From Brevipalpus yothersi (Eukaryota; Arthropoda; Arachnida; Trombidiformes; Tenuipalpidae): a stretch of DNA of 64,000 nucleotides. The stretch spans positions 2,819-66,818 of the forward strand of contig QZCP01000047.1 in assembly GCA_003956705.1 (NCBI GenBank), given 5' to 3'. This document shows positions 36,210 through 48,602 of the stretch, piece by piece. The stretch's first letter is position 1. Every line of letters begins with the position of its first letter. The notes beneath the pieces were generated by a model. It was not told where the DNA came from. It was given only the letters and a program-made list of their open reading frames with translations, and made no database searches. The position numbers were made by a program, and so were the translations under genes.

Positions 36210-38353
36210 TCAATGTTTAAAGGTCCAAATTTTTATGTTACAATCATTACCAGTGGTAATCAGAGTATCCTTATTCATCCATCGAATGGCTGAGACTTGG
36301 CTCTGAGGATGGGCTTCTAATTGGGAGAAGGAAATTGAATTTTTAGAAAATCGAAGAATTTCGTTCATAATCAATGGATGAGAGCAGAAGAACTTACTCT
36401 TAAAAGACACATGATTGGAAGGATTTTGTACATCCCAAATGATGATACCGGCATCAAGAGATCCTGAGGCTAAATATAATGAATCAGCTGACCACGCCAG
36501 ACAATTAACTCGAGCTGTATGGAATCCCCATTCTACACTGTGGGCTGGTTGATAGGTGAAAGCTGTGTAGAGAACTACTTTTCGATTAGCATCTGCAACC
36601 GCTAAGAATTGGCCATCAGGAGAGTATTCTACATCAGTGATACAATCGCGATGTTCTAGTTCATTTTTGGGAGCAATAGAATCACAGTCATCTGTGAATG
36701 CATAGATGTGAACTTTCTTATCTTGTATACCTCCAACGGCTAATTCGTTTTGTGATGGATGAACAGAGATGCATGATGGCTCATATTCGACAGGAAAATC
36801 TTTCTCAATAACTTTGGAATCCAAATTGGCTACTACTATTCCAGAGTAAGCAGCAACTACTACTTTGGTGGATGATTTCGGTATGAATGATAATTGACGA
36901 GGCTGAGAGGGCAATTTTATCTGGACCTCTTCATCAAATTTCTGATCTTTCACATTGATAGCTCTTATATGATCATCAAGTGCAACGGTGATTATTTGTT
37001 TGGTTGATTCACGATATATCATATCTTGTACTTGATTTTGATGGCCTACTCCTGCTATACGATCATTTTCACCGTTAACACTGTTCCAGTACGTGATGAA
37101 GCCATCATGACTACCGGTGTACAGTGTGGGTGGCTCATTGGATGGATTAACAGCCAAACTTGTGATTGATTTGTTATGTCCTTTGATCACTCGAATTGGT
37201 TTTGATGAATCTTTTTCATCCAAATAATTGATGAAACCAGACAATGATACTGACAACATGTGTTGTCCTTGCCATAGACAGCTCACTTGTTGATCGAGAA
37301 GATCTTCACCCAGCGTGTAAGTTTGGATACATTCCTTCTTTTCAATGTCCCACAACTTAACTGTTCTATCTCCTGAGCATGATATAAGTTTGGTACTATC
37401 TGGAGACCAGGACACAGCGTAAACACCACCACTGTGGGCTGGTGATCCAAGTTCACCGATGTAAGTGTAATCTTTACCGGTGAAGAGGAAGACTCGACCA
37501 TCGAAGCCACCAGAAGCGAAAATCTCACCGTTTGGTGAATATCGGACAGATTGGACATATTTGCTATGATTTTCAAGTTGTTGCTTAAATTTAAATGGTG
37601 GACCTTCAAGTACAGCGATCAGATTGTCCTCACCACCGGTCACAATTCGATATGGTCTAGTTGGACGAAAATCACAAGAATTGATCACCTTTGAATGTCC
37701 AGTAATCTCACCAACAGAAGTGCCAGTTTCCATCATGAATACATGTCCAAACTTTTCTCTACCTTCACCAACAGCCACTATACGTTGACTATCATTGGAC
37801 CAAGCTAGATCACGAATAGTTCCAGCAAATGGCTGGAACTCATTTTTAAGTATATGTTCCTTTTGTGTTGTGTCCCATATTCGAACTTTACCACTTTGAT
37901 CGGCTGAACATATATAGAAACCGGAAGGTGAATACTTGGCCACTGTGGTCGGGGCGGAATGTTCAGTGTACACTTCGGCATATTCTGGATGTTCAATGTC
38001 CCGAATGATAATTGAGTTACCATTTGGATAAAGGAAAGTCTTTCCTTTCGGATCTCCGCCAAGAACTAGAGGTACACCTCTCTGAGTTCGAGGTAGAGTG
38101 ACGAAGACACTCTCTGATTGTGACAGCAATATTGGAAAAAGAAATAAAATAATCAGCAAAATGTTGATACAATAATTTCCAATCAAAATTTCAACACTAC
38201 AACACCATAAATGACAAACATATTGCTCATCATCATGAAACACTCCCAAATCAAATACCGGGACTAGTGAAGCGTTCACAATGATTGTCACATATTTTGG
38301 TTTGTCAGTCAATTAAAACTTATTGTCATGCAATACTTACGATTGTGGATCAT
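36210..38353 (-). CDS. WDR1: WD repeat protein 1 / actin-interacting protein 1 (AIP1)
   Basis: WDR1 promotes cofilin-driven actin filament disassembly in the cytoplasm. Exons 38353-38341 (MIHN plus one base), 38113-36398 and 36316-36210 total 1836 nt (611 aa; human 606). The open frame runs through both introns in part, so a naive reading gives false N-terminal and internal inserts. The spliced start reads MIHNQSVFVTLPRTQRG, as in the family. Two seven-bladed propellers are indicated by conserved blocks: VLGGDPKGKTFLYPNG, KVRIWDTTQKEHILK, VVAVGEGREKFGHVF-type, GEITGHSKVINSCDFRP, EGPPFKFK, YAVSWSPDSTKL and KPIRVIKGHNKSITSL. It ends TGNDCNIKIWTFKH. Confidence 0.97.
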
Positions 38354-38900
38354 TTTAGAAGTTGAAAATAAGATGCTTTGCACTTTGAATTATCAATTAA
38401 AAGAATTACAATTATGTTACAATGAACACACACACATACACACGGATGATCAACTATAAATGGTGAGCGAATTGATTTGATTCAAATGTGTTACAATCAC
38501 AGTGAGAAAGTAACAATATCATATCAATTTGAAACAGAAATTCTATCGATAAGGTAAGTACACACCTTTCCACCAAACCGAAAAGGTCAAGTAAAGTTTC
38601 AAAGATAATTCAAACAAATGATCAAGCGATACAATGATTCACTGAACGGACAACAATCTTGATTCTTCTTCAAGCAACACAATACACACACAATAAACAT
38701 TCCACCCCTTTAAAAATAAAAAGGCAACTGCCGCCGGTCGTCTATGCTCTCTCTCTCTCTCTCTCTTCCATACATATTCTGATCCTCATCTCTCATCTCC
38801 GGTGGGATGAACTTTTTTTTCCATTCCAAATCATGGAGCGATCATGATATGCATAGCATAGTTATCAGTAACAATGTATGTCTTACACTTCCCGTTGGTA

Positions 38901-38934
<34 letters not shown>

Positions 38935-40391
38935 GAATTGAATGTGCCTAGTAAGTGTAGCATTCCAAAGATGATATTGATGCGTATCATTTTGGCAATT
39001 AACGAATAAGGAGAGAGATGAGGGAAGCAAACTTTTTTTATCTGATGAATTAATTGTCAACTTTATTTTGGTAGGATTTTTTTATCAGGTAATTGATACC
39101 TCCAATTCATGCTGATCGAGTGTTGATGATAGAAATGTTTTCTCTTTTTTGTATCAATCTTTTTTCGAAAGACCAAAGATGGTTGAACAATGATTGGAAT
39201 GTCACTCTGATTGATGATATTATTTTTCTCAATCACTCTATGATAGGGTGAAAACTTTTCTCACTTGTATCCATTTACACATCTCTATCTGTAATCATTT
39301 TGATCTCAATCTTGATCATTTTTGGGATCTATGAGCTATTAGATAGAGACACTATCAAATGGAAACACAGTCATGGATGACTAGTTCGAGACTAATTACT
39401 AATAAAAAACGACCTTCCGAAACGTTCTTTATAATAATGTTCATTCAAACCTGAGGATAAATTATGAATTCTCAACACTTTTCAGGACAATAAAAACGAT
39501 TCCAATGGAAAGCATCTCTCCATCAATCTGCAGCCATGTTTTGTGTCAGAATTTATCTAAATCAGAACTTTGTGCAACTTTTTAGCCATGAATAATATAT
39601 CCATCACCAGAGTTCTGATCGAATTTAGTGTGGAATGCATATACATGTATCAACCAAACCATAGCTGCAGACTAACAGAGAGATACTTTCTATTGAAAAC
39701 GTTTCAATTGTCTTGAAAAATTTGTAGCCCTGGTTTTTATTCATCATCAGAATTCTGATCCTTTGAAAGGATTCCTTTCCATGAACGGATTCTGGAATCC
39801 ATGGAAGATGTCGCTTCCACAAGCGCGTGGCAATCATAATAATAATTACATGTAATCATCATCAGAAGAGTTTCTCTTTCTCTTTCTTGATGTAGAATAA
39901 CTGCCTTGACTTCGAGGATTCAGGATGCTTGTGATTGCGTCATCGATAAGTAAATCAGTTTAACTTATTATCGGTGATGTTTGTTCTCATTACAATACAA
40001 TAATCATTTTCCTCTCTCTCTCTCTCTTTCTCTCTTCATGTGTATATAATACATAAAAACAATGGATAAAGTTTTCTGTGCCCAGACTTCATGAGAGAGG
40101 TGTAACACATTCGATTAGGATGTGAAACATATAAACAACATACACACACACATACACTTATTGTGATTGGAAGAAGAAAAATGATTCCTAATAATTAAGA
40201 GCTCAAAATTAACTTGTACAGTGGACATACATCCAATGTTGTGATAATGACTTCTTATGTGGTGATCATTTGACAATTGATTTCAGATTAATAATTTCAT
40301 ATGGAATTGAATTTGTGTGTGAAATTTTTTCTTTCCCGGTAGCTTTTTAAATCATAAACAAACTGTGTTGTCTTTTTTTGGGTGGCCAAAA
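38354..40391. other. Divergent intergenic region between WDR1 and RABL6
   Basis: 5' sides of both genes. Contains a (GA)n run at about 38898-38932 and several short TC patches (38750, 40014). No gene recognised. Confidence 0.55.
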
Positions 40392-42255
40392 ATGTTGTCC
40401 GCATTTAAGCGTTTTGTTGGCAATCAAAATGAAAGAGGAACTGGTCTGGATGATGTATTTAATCAAGTTAACACCGGACAACAGCGTCATCGATCCAATG
40501 TACAGCCGATGGGACACATTTTACAGCGTAAATTTGCCAAAGGTGTCCAGTATAATATGAAAATAATCATCAAAGGTGATCGAAATGTGGGCAAAACGTG
40601 TTTATTTATGAGACTTCAGGGTAAACCATTTTTGGAAGAATATACTCAAACAGAAGAAATACAAGCTGCAAGTATTCATTGGAATTATAAGGCAACTGAT
40701 GATATTGTTAAAGTGGAAGTGTGGGACATTGTTGATAAAGCCAAGAAAAGGGTACAAAAAGATGAGCTCAAACTTGAGAATAGACCGCAAAGTAAAGCTG
40801 AAAAAGTATCGGAAGATGATGAATCCAATCAACTTGCTTTGGATGCTGAATTTATTGATGTATATAAGGGAACAAACGGTGTGATAATGGTATTTGATAT
40901 CACCAAACCGTGGACATTCGAATATGTACAGCGAGAATTGCCCAAAGTTCCCGTTAATATACCCGTTCTAGTTCTTGCCAATCATCGAGATATGGGCCAT
41001 CATCGAGCGGTAACAGAGGATCAAGTGAGAGGTTTCATTGAAAGCATTGATCGTGACAATGGACCAGGGCAGCTAAGATATGGTGAAGCTTCGATGCGAA
41101 ATGGATTCGGATTAAAGTTTCTGCATAAATTTTTCAATCTACCTTTTCTACATCTCCAACGAGAAACTTTGCTCAAACAATTGGAGACTAATTCACGAGA
41201 AATCTCAGTCACCTGTCAGGAGCTTGATGTATTGGAAAATTCTGATGATCAGAATTATGATAGATTTATTGAAGCACTCACCAATAAGCGTCGGCAGCTA
41301 GCAGATCAATTGTCTCACAATTCCACTCCCAACGGAGATGCCAAAGTGATGGGAAGTAGCAGTAGTGGTGGTGTTGGGGGTCCCAAGCGTAGTGTATCAA
41401 TGCCTTCTGATCTTACCTCACGAAAAGCCACTAATCAAATTCCAGAGGTTGTGAAACCAACACCAAGTATTATCATTGGAGCAACAAATCCGATAAATCT
41501 CGATAAACCCGGTTCAAAACTTGGTAAACATCCAGATGTTAGAAATCATCCAATGTCTGGAAAGGCAACTAACAACCAAGATGACAATAAATTGGAAGAA
41601 TTGATCAATGACGATGACAAGATGCAATTGAGAACATTCTTGGAGGATCAGACTCAAGAAATATGGCATGATCAAGCTCTTGGACGTTTACCTGAAGAAG
41701 AAGAAAGGTATGTTGTCCTGCCCAGAGTGATGAATGTCCCAATGAATATATTGTTATTATTATTATCTTTTTAACAGTGATGACGAAAAATCAGCCAATC
41801 CAATGGTATCTGGATATCAAGCTGAACTAGACCCCGAAGATACTCTTCCTGAATCTGAAAATGTTATCCTCACTGGAGATATTGTTGTTGAACCTCGAAA
41901 AAAACCCTCAGAATCTCCGAAAATCGGTCAACCAAGTAAAAGCAAGCCGGTTCTATTTGAAGAAATCACACGTATTCCTGTGAACAATGACCATGAGGAC
42001 ATAGATACAACAGAGAAAAAATCTCTTAAACCGATAAAAAATACTGATAAACCGCGAAAAGAATCAAAAATTAGCAAATCTAGTAAATCTAAGGATAAAG
42101 GTGCTAAATCATCTGAAGATAAGAAAAAATCAAAGAAGAAAGGTAAATCGATGAATGAAGATGATGAAGAGCGTAAAAAACTCGAAGAGTTTCTGGGATC
42201 AGATTCTGATGTTGTGACCAGTAATAGATCTCTTAATGAGTATGAAAGTTTGTAA
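40392..42255 (+). CDS. RABL6: Rab-like protein 6 (RABL6/PARF)
   Basis: Large atypical Ras-superfamily protein. Exons 40392-41707 and 41778-42255 total 1794 nt (597 aa). The GTPase-like domain has P-loop GDRNVGKT (residues 62-69) after the family block LQRKFAKGVQYNMK. It also has EIQAASIHWNYK.TDDIVKVEVWD, LDAEFIDVYKGTNGV, VFDITKPWTF and ELPKVPVNIPVLVLANHRDMG. The G3 position reads WDIVDK rather than DxxG, as in other RABL6 proteins. It continues FLHKFFNLPFLHLQRETLL, then a Ser/Pro-rich linker. The C-terminus has ANPMVSGYQAELDPED, a long Lys/Ser-rich basic stretch and LEEFLGSDSD before the final YESL. The tail is shorter than in vertebrates. The ATG at 40392 is the first in frame with family similarity. 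Confidence 0.96.
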
Positions 42256-44321
42256 TCCATTTACTCTTGTAAAAAAAATTCTTCCATAAGTTCCGATGAG
42301 TCATCGTTTTAGCATGATTCGAATTTTTTCCTTACAAAACGTCGAATACTGATGGCCTTGATTTCGAAATTTCATTGTATCTTCACATCTTGAGATCTGT
42401 TCAAATCGAAAAGTTCCATAACCGAATTCATCGATTCATAATTCTAGGAAAGACCTCCATACACTGATGCATGAGTCTCTTTACTCTTATTCGTTTTGTG
42501 TGAAGAGTAAAATATGAATCTTGAAGGCTGATAGCCGAAGCATATCTGAATTATTTATTTTCTTCTTTTTTATTATTCTGTAACAAATTTTTCATGTGAC
42601 CTAAAAAATCTTCGGACAGAAAAATACTGATATCTGCTCTTTTTCGTGATCATCATCAATTATCCTTGTCGGGACAATCTTCGAGCCTGTTGCACTCAAC
42701 AAGGATTCAAAATTGCAGATATACAATGATGTACAATTATTACGTGAAGTTCTAGACTAGGGAAAAGTTTTAAACTTGTTTTACTCTTGAAAAACATTCA
42801 GAATTTCCTCCAGAATATCAACATTTATGAAACAATGTTCAGATATGAATACTTTTGTCTCTATCACGATCTTTTAAAGTGCTTGGAACCGTTTCAGATG
42901 TGATGTTTTCTATCATTCCGACCATGGAATCCTGTCAAAATGTGCTCTATGTTACATATATTAACTCTATCAACCAAAAATACAATCATCATTCACCAAC
43001 TATATTTAACCCACACGCACACGTATTGGAGACGTGAAATCGAGCAAGACTGCCAATCGATCAAGGTTATATCTTTTCCTGTCGAGTGATGAAATAACGC
43101 TTCATCAGTAAATCAGGACGATATTCGAAAATCACAATGGATAAAAAAAGATCAAGCTAATAGTTGAGTGATACTGGCAAAAAGTGACGACTATCACAGT
43201 TATTTATTCACCTCGATCTATAAAAAATGTCATTTGAATGGCCCACTTCATACCACACACATACACACTTTTCCCAGCCACCACTACTAACTGGGAGAAT
43301 CGCATGAGAAGATTCCACTAATATACTGACAAGAGAGAACATCCCGCAATATTCAATCTATTTCCGATGGAATCCTCCAACCCTCAAGGGCCCAATAGCT
43401 GATGACACAAGCCATCAATAGCTCACCCCTGATGGCAGTTTCGCTCCAGATTAATTCATTAAGCATGACTCATTTAATTATCATGATTCGCATTACCGTT
43501 CGGATGCTGGATTGAGATCATTCACGGGACTATTGGTTTCGAAAAATTGCCTCAAGGCCTGATGACCGCGTTTGAGATGTGAGCTGATGGAAATTATGTT
43601 CCTTACGATACTCTCAGCACGTGCACCCAATTCGCAAATTGAAGTCGGAGAGAGAGAGGAGGAAATAAGGAATTACTCACAATTTGTAAGCGAAACTCCA
43701 ATTTTCAGGAAGATATATATCATAGAGGCATATTATTTTTCTTTCATCTTGAGTTTTTCATTTTCTGTCGATAGATGTTTTGTAAAGATAAAATTTTTTC
43801 AACATTCTGAATGTTGTGCATAGTTAATAAGAGTGTGTATGTGTGTGATGTATAGTAGAGATGCATTTTTTTTCAAAAAAGAATAAGAGATTAAATAAGG
43901 GGAGAGCAGGCAATATATATATATCTATATAAAATCTCTTTTCAGTAGAAGGCTGTGAACTACAAACACTTCTATCTTCATCAGAATATTTATATCTATC
44001 TATCAAAAAATCAGGTTTTTGCTTTCGAGCCCGTCCACATGTTTTGAATTACTGTGAGCAGCGAACAGACCACTTGTTGAGAAGTGAGCATCGTAACAAC
44101 GTATGCTTCCTCCTTCCGTTTGTGTTAACGAAGTTTGCTGTTGAGCAAATCAGAAATATTGATCGTTTCATGCATGAACAATGAAAGACCTCACACACAT
44201 GAGGATTTGAATGAAGAGCTGAGAACACAACAGTATACATTATTCAACTGGATTGCTCTTCAAAACTCGAGTCATCATCATGAAGGTTCGCTGAGAGAAG
44301 AAAATCTGCCCATCAGCAAGC
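42256..44321. other. Intergenic region between convergent RABL6 and CLIC
   Basis: 3' flanks of both genes. A short TA-rich run lies at about 43914-43932. Frames such as 43572-43823 (+) have no supporting evidence. No RNA gene or mobile element recognised. Confidence 0.55.
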
Positions 44322-46810
44322 TCATACTTCGACAGAAGGAGGTATAGATCTTGTGAACGTTGGTGTTTCTAGCTCCTCATGCTTAGTTCTCTTGGTACCT
44401 TGCTGTAGTTTGTAGTGGTTGATGATGTCCTGATCAAACGGACATGATTGAGTGAAAGCGTCGAGAAGATACATGTTGTGCATATACTTCCATAGAGATT
44501 TGAAGTCATCGGGAATTTCGAAATTTGAGAAGTATTTCCCTACAAAGAGAAATAGTTGAAGATAAAAAATGTCAATCGCATTGCAAAACAGACATGCCAT
44601 GAAGTTTTGACTCATGATGATCCGATAAAAGCTTAGATAGGCAAATAACAATAATTGAGCCAATTGATGATAAGAAGCTCAAGTGCACACACACAAACAT
44701 GTACATGCATCGGGAGGAATGATGAGTGTGAATATGTGTGTGCGTGAAGTTCTACTTTCTCTGACTCACCTGCAACCCTTATATGTTGTAACCTAGGCAT
44801 CAATTCACAATCAAAGCAGCACATAGTGTCACCAGTCAGAAATCTTGTGCCCCTCTTTTCCAAATGATTGTCGATCATTCGTAATTGATTCATGAGCGCT
44901 CTTTTGGATGGCTCATCACCTCGAGCAAACATAAGCTTGAATTTCTGTGGGAAAGTAGGATGAATGGGGAGAAAGAAAAGCAATAAAATGTGTGAAAAAA
45001 GAGGTGAGTAAGGAAGAAAAATCAGTCTCAATGATGGAAGAGAGATGATAGAGAGCGAAAAATGCTCAATACAGGAGAGCGAGAAGCTGATTCAAAAAAG
45101 GAATCACGCATCATCAAATGCGTTCTAAGTTGGATTAAGAGCTCATCACTGTTGGTATGTATGGCTTGATATGCATCGTTAGGATGAATTGATCAACACT
45201 TTTAAGGAAAAAAACTGGTAAAGAAGTTGAACAAATAAAAGATTCGAACGGTATAGCTGAAGGACAGGAAGTAAAATTTAGACTCTTTCTTTTCTTCCTC
45301 TCATTTGTGGTGGGTTTGTTATGAGCCAGTACTCACACTGTACAAATTTTCAATCACTGTTGCAGTTTCTTTGTCAGAAATGAACAGATTGTGTCCACCA
45401 GGTATGTTTTTCATGATGTAGCGTTCAATTTTTTCGTTCTCCAAAACAGCCGTATCACCATCCACCAGTATGGGTGGAGGAGTGGAATCATACTTTGATC
45501 GGAAATCTGGAGGAGGTTTCAACATATCAACAGTAGTTACCTGGAGCGAAAGTGAGATAGAGAGAGAGAGAAAATATGGTTAAGATGAAGAACGCACTCA
45601 TAAATGAGACAAGGCCATGAGCAAAAAGAAAGAGAGGAAACGTCATTCCAACTTAAAAAAGCCTCATCATTGTTTCGTCAGCCATAATTGGCACAGTTAA
45701 CGATGATCAAAGGATGAATGCCGAAAAGCCTATCACCACAGAAAGAGCATTCAAATACACTCACTCATACACACAAAATGTTCAACTTAAAAGAAAATAA
45801 TGGGGCACAGAGATGATGTGAGAAAGGAAACAAGAGAAAATAATATTCTTTTTGATAAGACTAACTTTTAATGATATTGTCTTGAGTTCGGCGAGAAGAT
45901 ATAAATCCATGAAATATTCTTGACAAAATAAGCAAGCCCCTTTACGACATCCATCGATGGTGGAAGCCTGTAATGGAAGATAATTTTGATAAATTGGATT
46001 CAAGAATTTTCAAGAAAAATTCATAGTATAAGAGTAAAGTTAATCAATGTTTCAAAGTATCGGCCCATGATTGGCACGTGTTTACCAATCCGGTTCCTAT
46101 AATGAAATCATTTAATATTGTCTTCGACAGGTGCCCAGCAAGGTTATCAATTAATTCTTGAGGGTGTTTCTGAAGACATTAGCAGCATTGAGTGTAAAAG
46201 TTTCACCAACAACATGGAAGAGTGATTGTTTCATGATAACTACCAATTCTTACGTTCTCAATATGGAAGTCATAAAAAATGTGCGAGTTGAATCACAGAA
46301 TTTCAGTATATTCTGATGAAAGACATTGAACGAATAATAATGATAACAAGGGGAAGAAAAATGAGAAATGAGAATATAAAACCAGAGACTACCACCTAGA
46401 ACAACGTGGACAAGAGGAAACAAGAACAATAAGGGGGAAGCTCGGCCATTAACTATCCATAGGAAAGCATGAACACGCTTGTTCTATGGTTTGATCACAC
46501 ACACACATACACACTAGTGGCGGCCATTTAATAGTGACTCACCACCATGCCTAATAACCCTGTCACCTTCACTGCAACCATGTGTGAGCGGATAAAGGCA
46601 AACTCTATGGATATATGGTAGATTATCTCTACCAGGAAAAAAAAGTTGGTGGAATTTATTTGAGCTCTTTCTCACTCTTTGTTACCAATCACTTACTTTT
46701 ATTATCAGCTCAATCTCGGGAACATCTTGATAATCTTGATCTTGTCCATTGTTTTCCATCTTATCCATCGAATCAATGGTATTATTATTGTTATTATTAT
46801 TATTTGCCAT
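44322..46810 (-). CDS. Clic: Chloride intracellular channel protein (CLIC)
   Basis: A GST-fold protein that exists in soluble and membrane-inserting forms and is implicated in redox and tubulogenesis functions. Exons 46810-46697, 45967-45866, 45540-45337, 44944-44770 and 44539-44322 total 813 nt (270 aa). The N-terminus has an Asn run (MANNNNNNNN) and PEIELIIK. The redox site region is RKGACLFCQEYFMDLY, with C50 and C53. Other blocks are LLAELKTISLKVTTVDM, PPPILVDGDTAVLENEKIER, NIPGGHNLFISDKE, RFLTGDTMCCFDCELMPRL, QHIRVAGKYF, YLLDAFTQSCPFDQDI and INHYKLQQ. The C-terminal TKHEELETPTFTRSIP tail is typical of the arthropod form. Splice phases preserve the frame throughout. Divergent from the PDZ scaffold gene, 871 bp between start codons. 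Confidence 0.97.
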
Positions 46811-47681
46811 TATTATTTTAAAGTAGACAAAGTCACACTGCAGATGTATGGGATCACTTTAAATGATGTTACACACAAAGAAAATGTATATTGAAAATAG
46901 AGAGAAAAGTTTCGTCAAAGTAAATCACACAGACAAGTCTTCCACACTCTCTCTCTCAAGTCACACACACACTCACACACGTATAGATATAATTTGGACG
47001 ATATGAATTCGAATTTATAATTAATAGAGGTAAAATAATCTCTCACGTAAAGTTTAACACATAGATAAAAAATTTAATACACACACAAAAAAAACAGCAA
47101 AAAAAATGTCGAGTTTCAAACTCGACAAAAAAAATATATTTGACTTGACTCGCTTCCAGACTTTTGCACTTTTTCCAACGTTTTTCGCTCTTTATATACT
47201 CATAACTCATGTCCACCAGAGGACGCTTATCATATACACACTTGTGGCCACAAGATGTCACCACTTGACGATGATAAATTCCAATAAGTAGGCGGAGCTA
47301 ACATTCCTGAGTCTGTGGAAAGAATTCATTTCTTGTAGTAAAAAGCTCTCTCTTTTTCTTGGACAGAATTTTTGTGTGTCTATTTCTAGGGTTTATATAT
47401 ATATATATTGCTTTCTCTGTTATTATTATTTATCTGTGAAAAATTTACATGATGAAATGTCCATCAAGGAAGGTAATGTCATTCATTTGTTGAATTGTGT
47501 ATAGTGTATTAATTGCAAAACAATTTAAACACGTGTGATGAAAAGATTAACTTTTTTTTTCACATCTCTTTTGATCGTTGCTCACTTGTTTGTCTGTGTT
47601 TAACATTCTCTCTCTCTCTCTTTCTCTTTCTTTTTCTTTCCCTCTCTCTTTTCTCAATGTGTGTGTGTATCTCTCTCTCTT
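46811..47681. promoter_or_regulatory. Divergent upstream region of CLIC and the PDZ scaffold
   Basis: 871 bp between the two start codons, holding both 5' regions. Contains TC-rich sequence directly before the PDZ scaffold ATG and a (TA)n stretch near 47395-47410. No specific promoter element is assigned. Confidence 0.4.
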
Positions 47682-48552
47682 ATGTCAAAATACTCCGCAG
47701 ACATAAAGAATCTCGCAAAATCATTGCAAATATTTAAAAATAAGCTTGATGAAGATAAGCGGCAATTAAACAACGAACAACTTTGCAATGATGTACAAGT
47801 ATTGTTAAATGTTCTCGAATGTCCAGTATTTGACAATATTGTTAATATAAGAGGAGCTCTTGATCAATTGAAAAATGAGCTCGCGCGGCATCCATCAATA
47901 CTTCCACTTGATTTTGATATACTTAAGTAAGTATCTTTTGGCATTCTTCATCTTTGATAATTTTCTTTCGCTTCTTCTCTAATTTGTAATAACATTGTAT
48001 GTGTGTGTATGGAAAATATGGCTTTATATCCATACACCCAATTATCATTGATCCTTTGGCAATTCATACACCTTGAGATGTGATTTAACGATCCATTTCC
48101 TTTCTCTCAATGTTCTCCTCTTTCGTCTATAGAGATGGCCGGTTACAGCTCAGTGATCAAATATCAGCGGTTGACAATCATATTTACGGAAATTGCCCTC
48201 CACAACCCATAAGCATTGTACCTGAGGACAATAATAACATCAATCCAGCTCTTGTTAATTCCAATTTAACAAAGTGCTCACTTATCGATGAAAAAATAGC
48301 ATCTTCCATAACCAATAGTGCTAGTGATAATACTGGTGACTATGAATCAAGAAGAAGAAAACTTAGTGAATCCACTTCGCTGATTGACAAAGAGATCGTT
48401 GAAGATAAACCTTCACAAGAAATGGTATGTATTTGGGTTATGTCAACCTTTCCATTGCCAATTATTGAGCTAGCTTCCTTTCTTGAAAATGCTCAGAACA
48501 CACATATCCTCTTCCTTCGATCTTCTGTCCTCCTTCTCTCTTTCTCTCTCTT

Positions 48553-48602
<50 letters not shown>

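Noticed and set aside
36316..36398. WDR1 reading frame continuing through 36317-36397.
   Set aside because: The segment is a normal intron (AAGA|gtaagt ... ccaattag|AAGCC). Removing it restores family similarity, so the through-frame is chance.
48133..48190. DGRLQLSDQISAVDNHI after the L27 domain looks like a truncated PDZ domain (DGRL..DQI.A).
   Set aside because: In other family members the L27 region is followed by a similar DFDI...G-L linker, and no GLGF loop or beta strands precede it here. A linker is the simpler reading.
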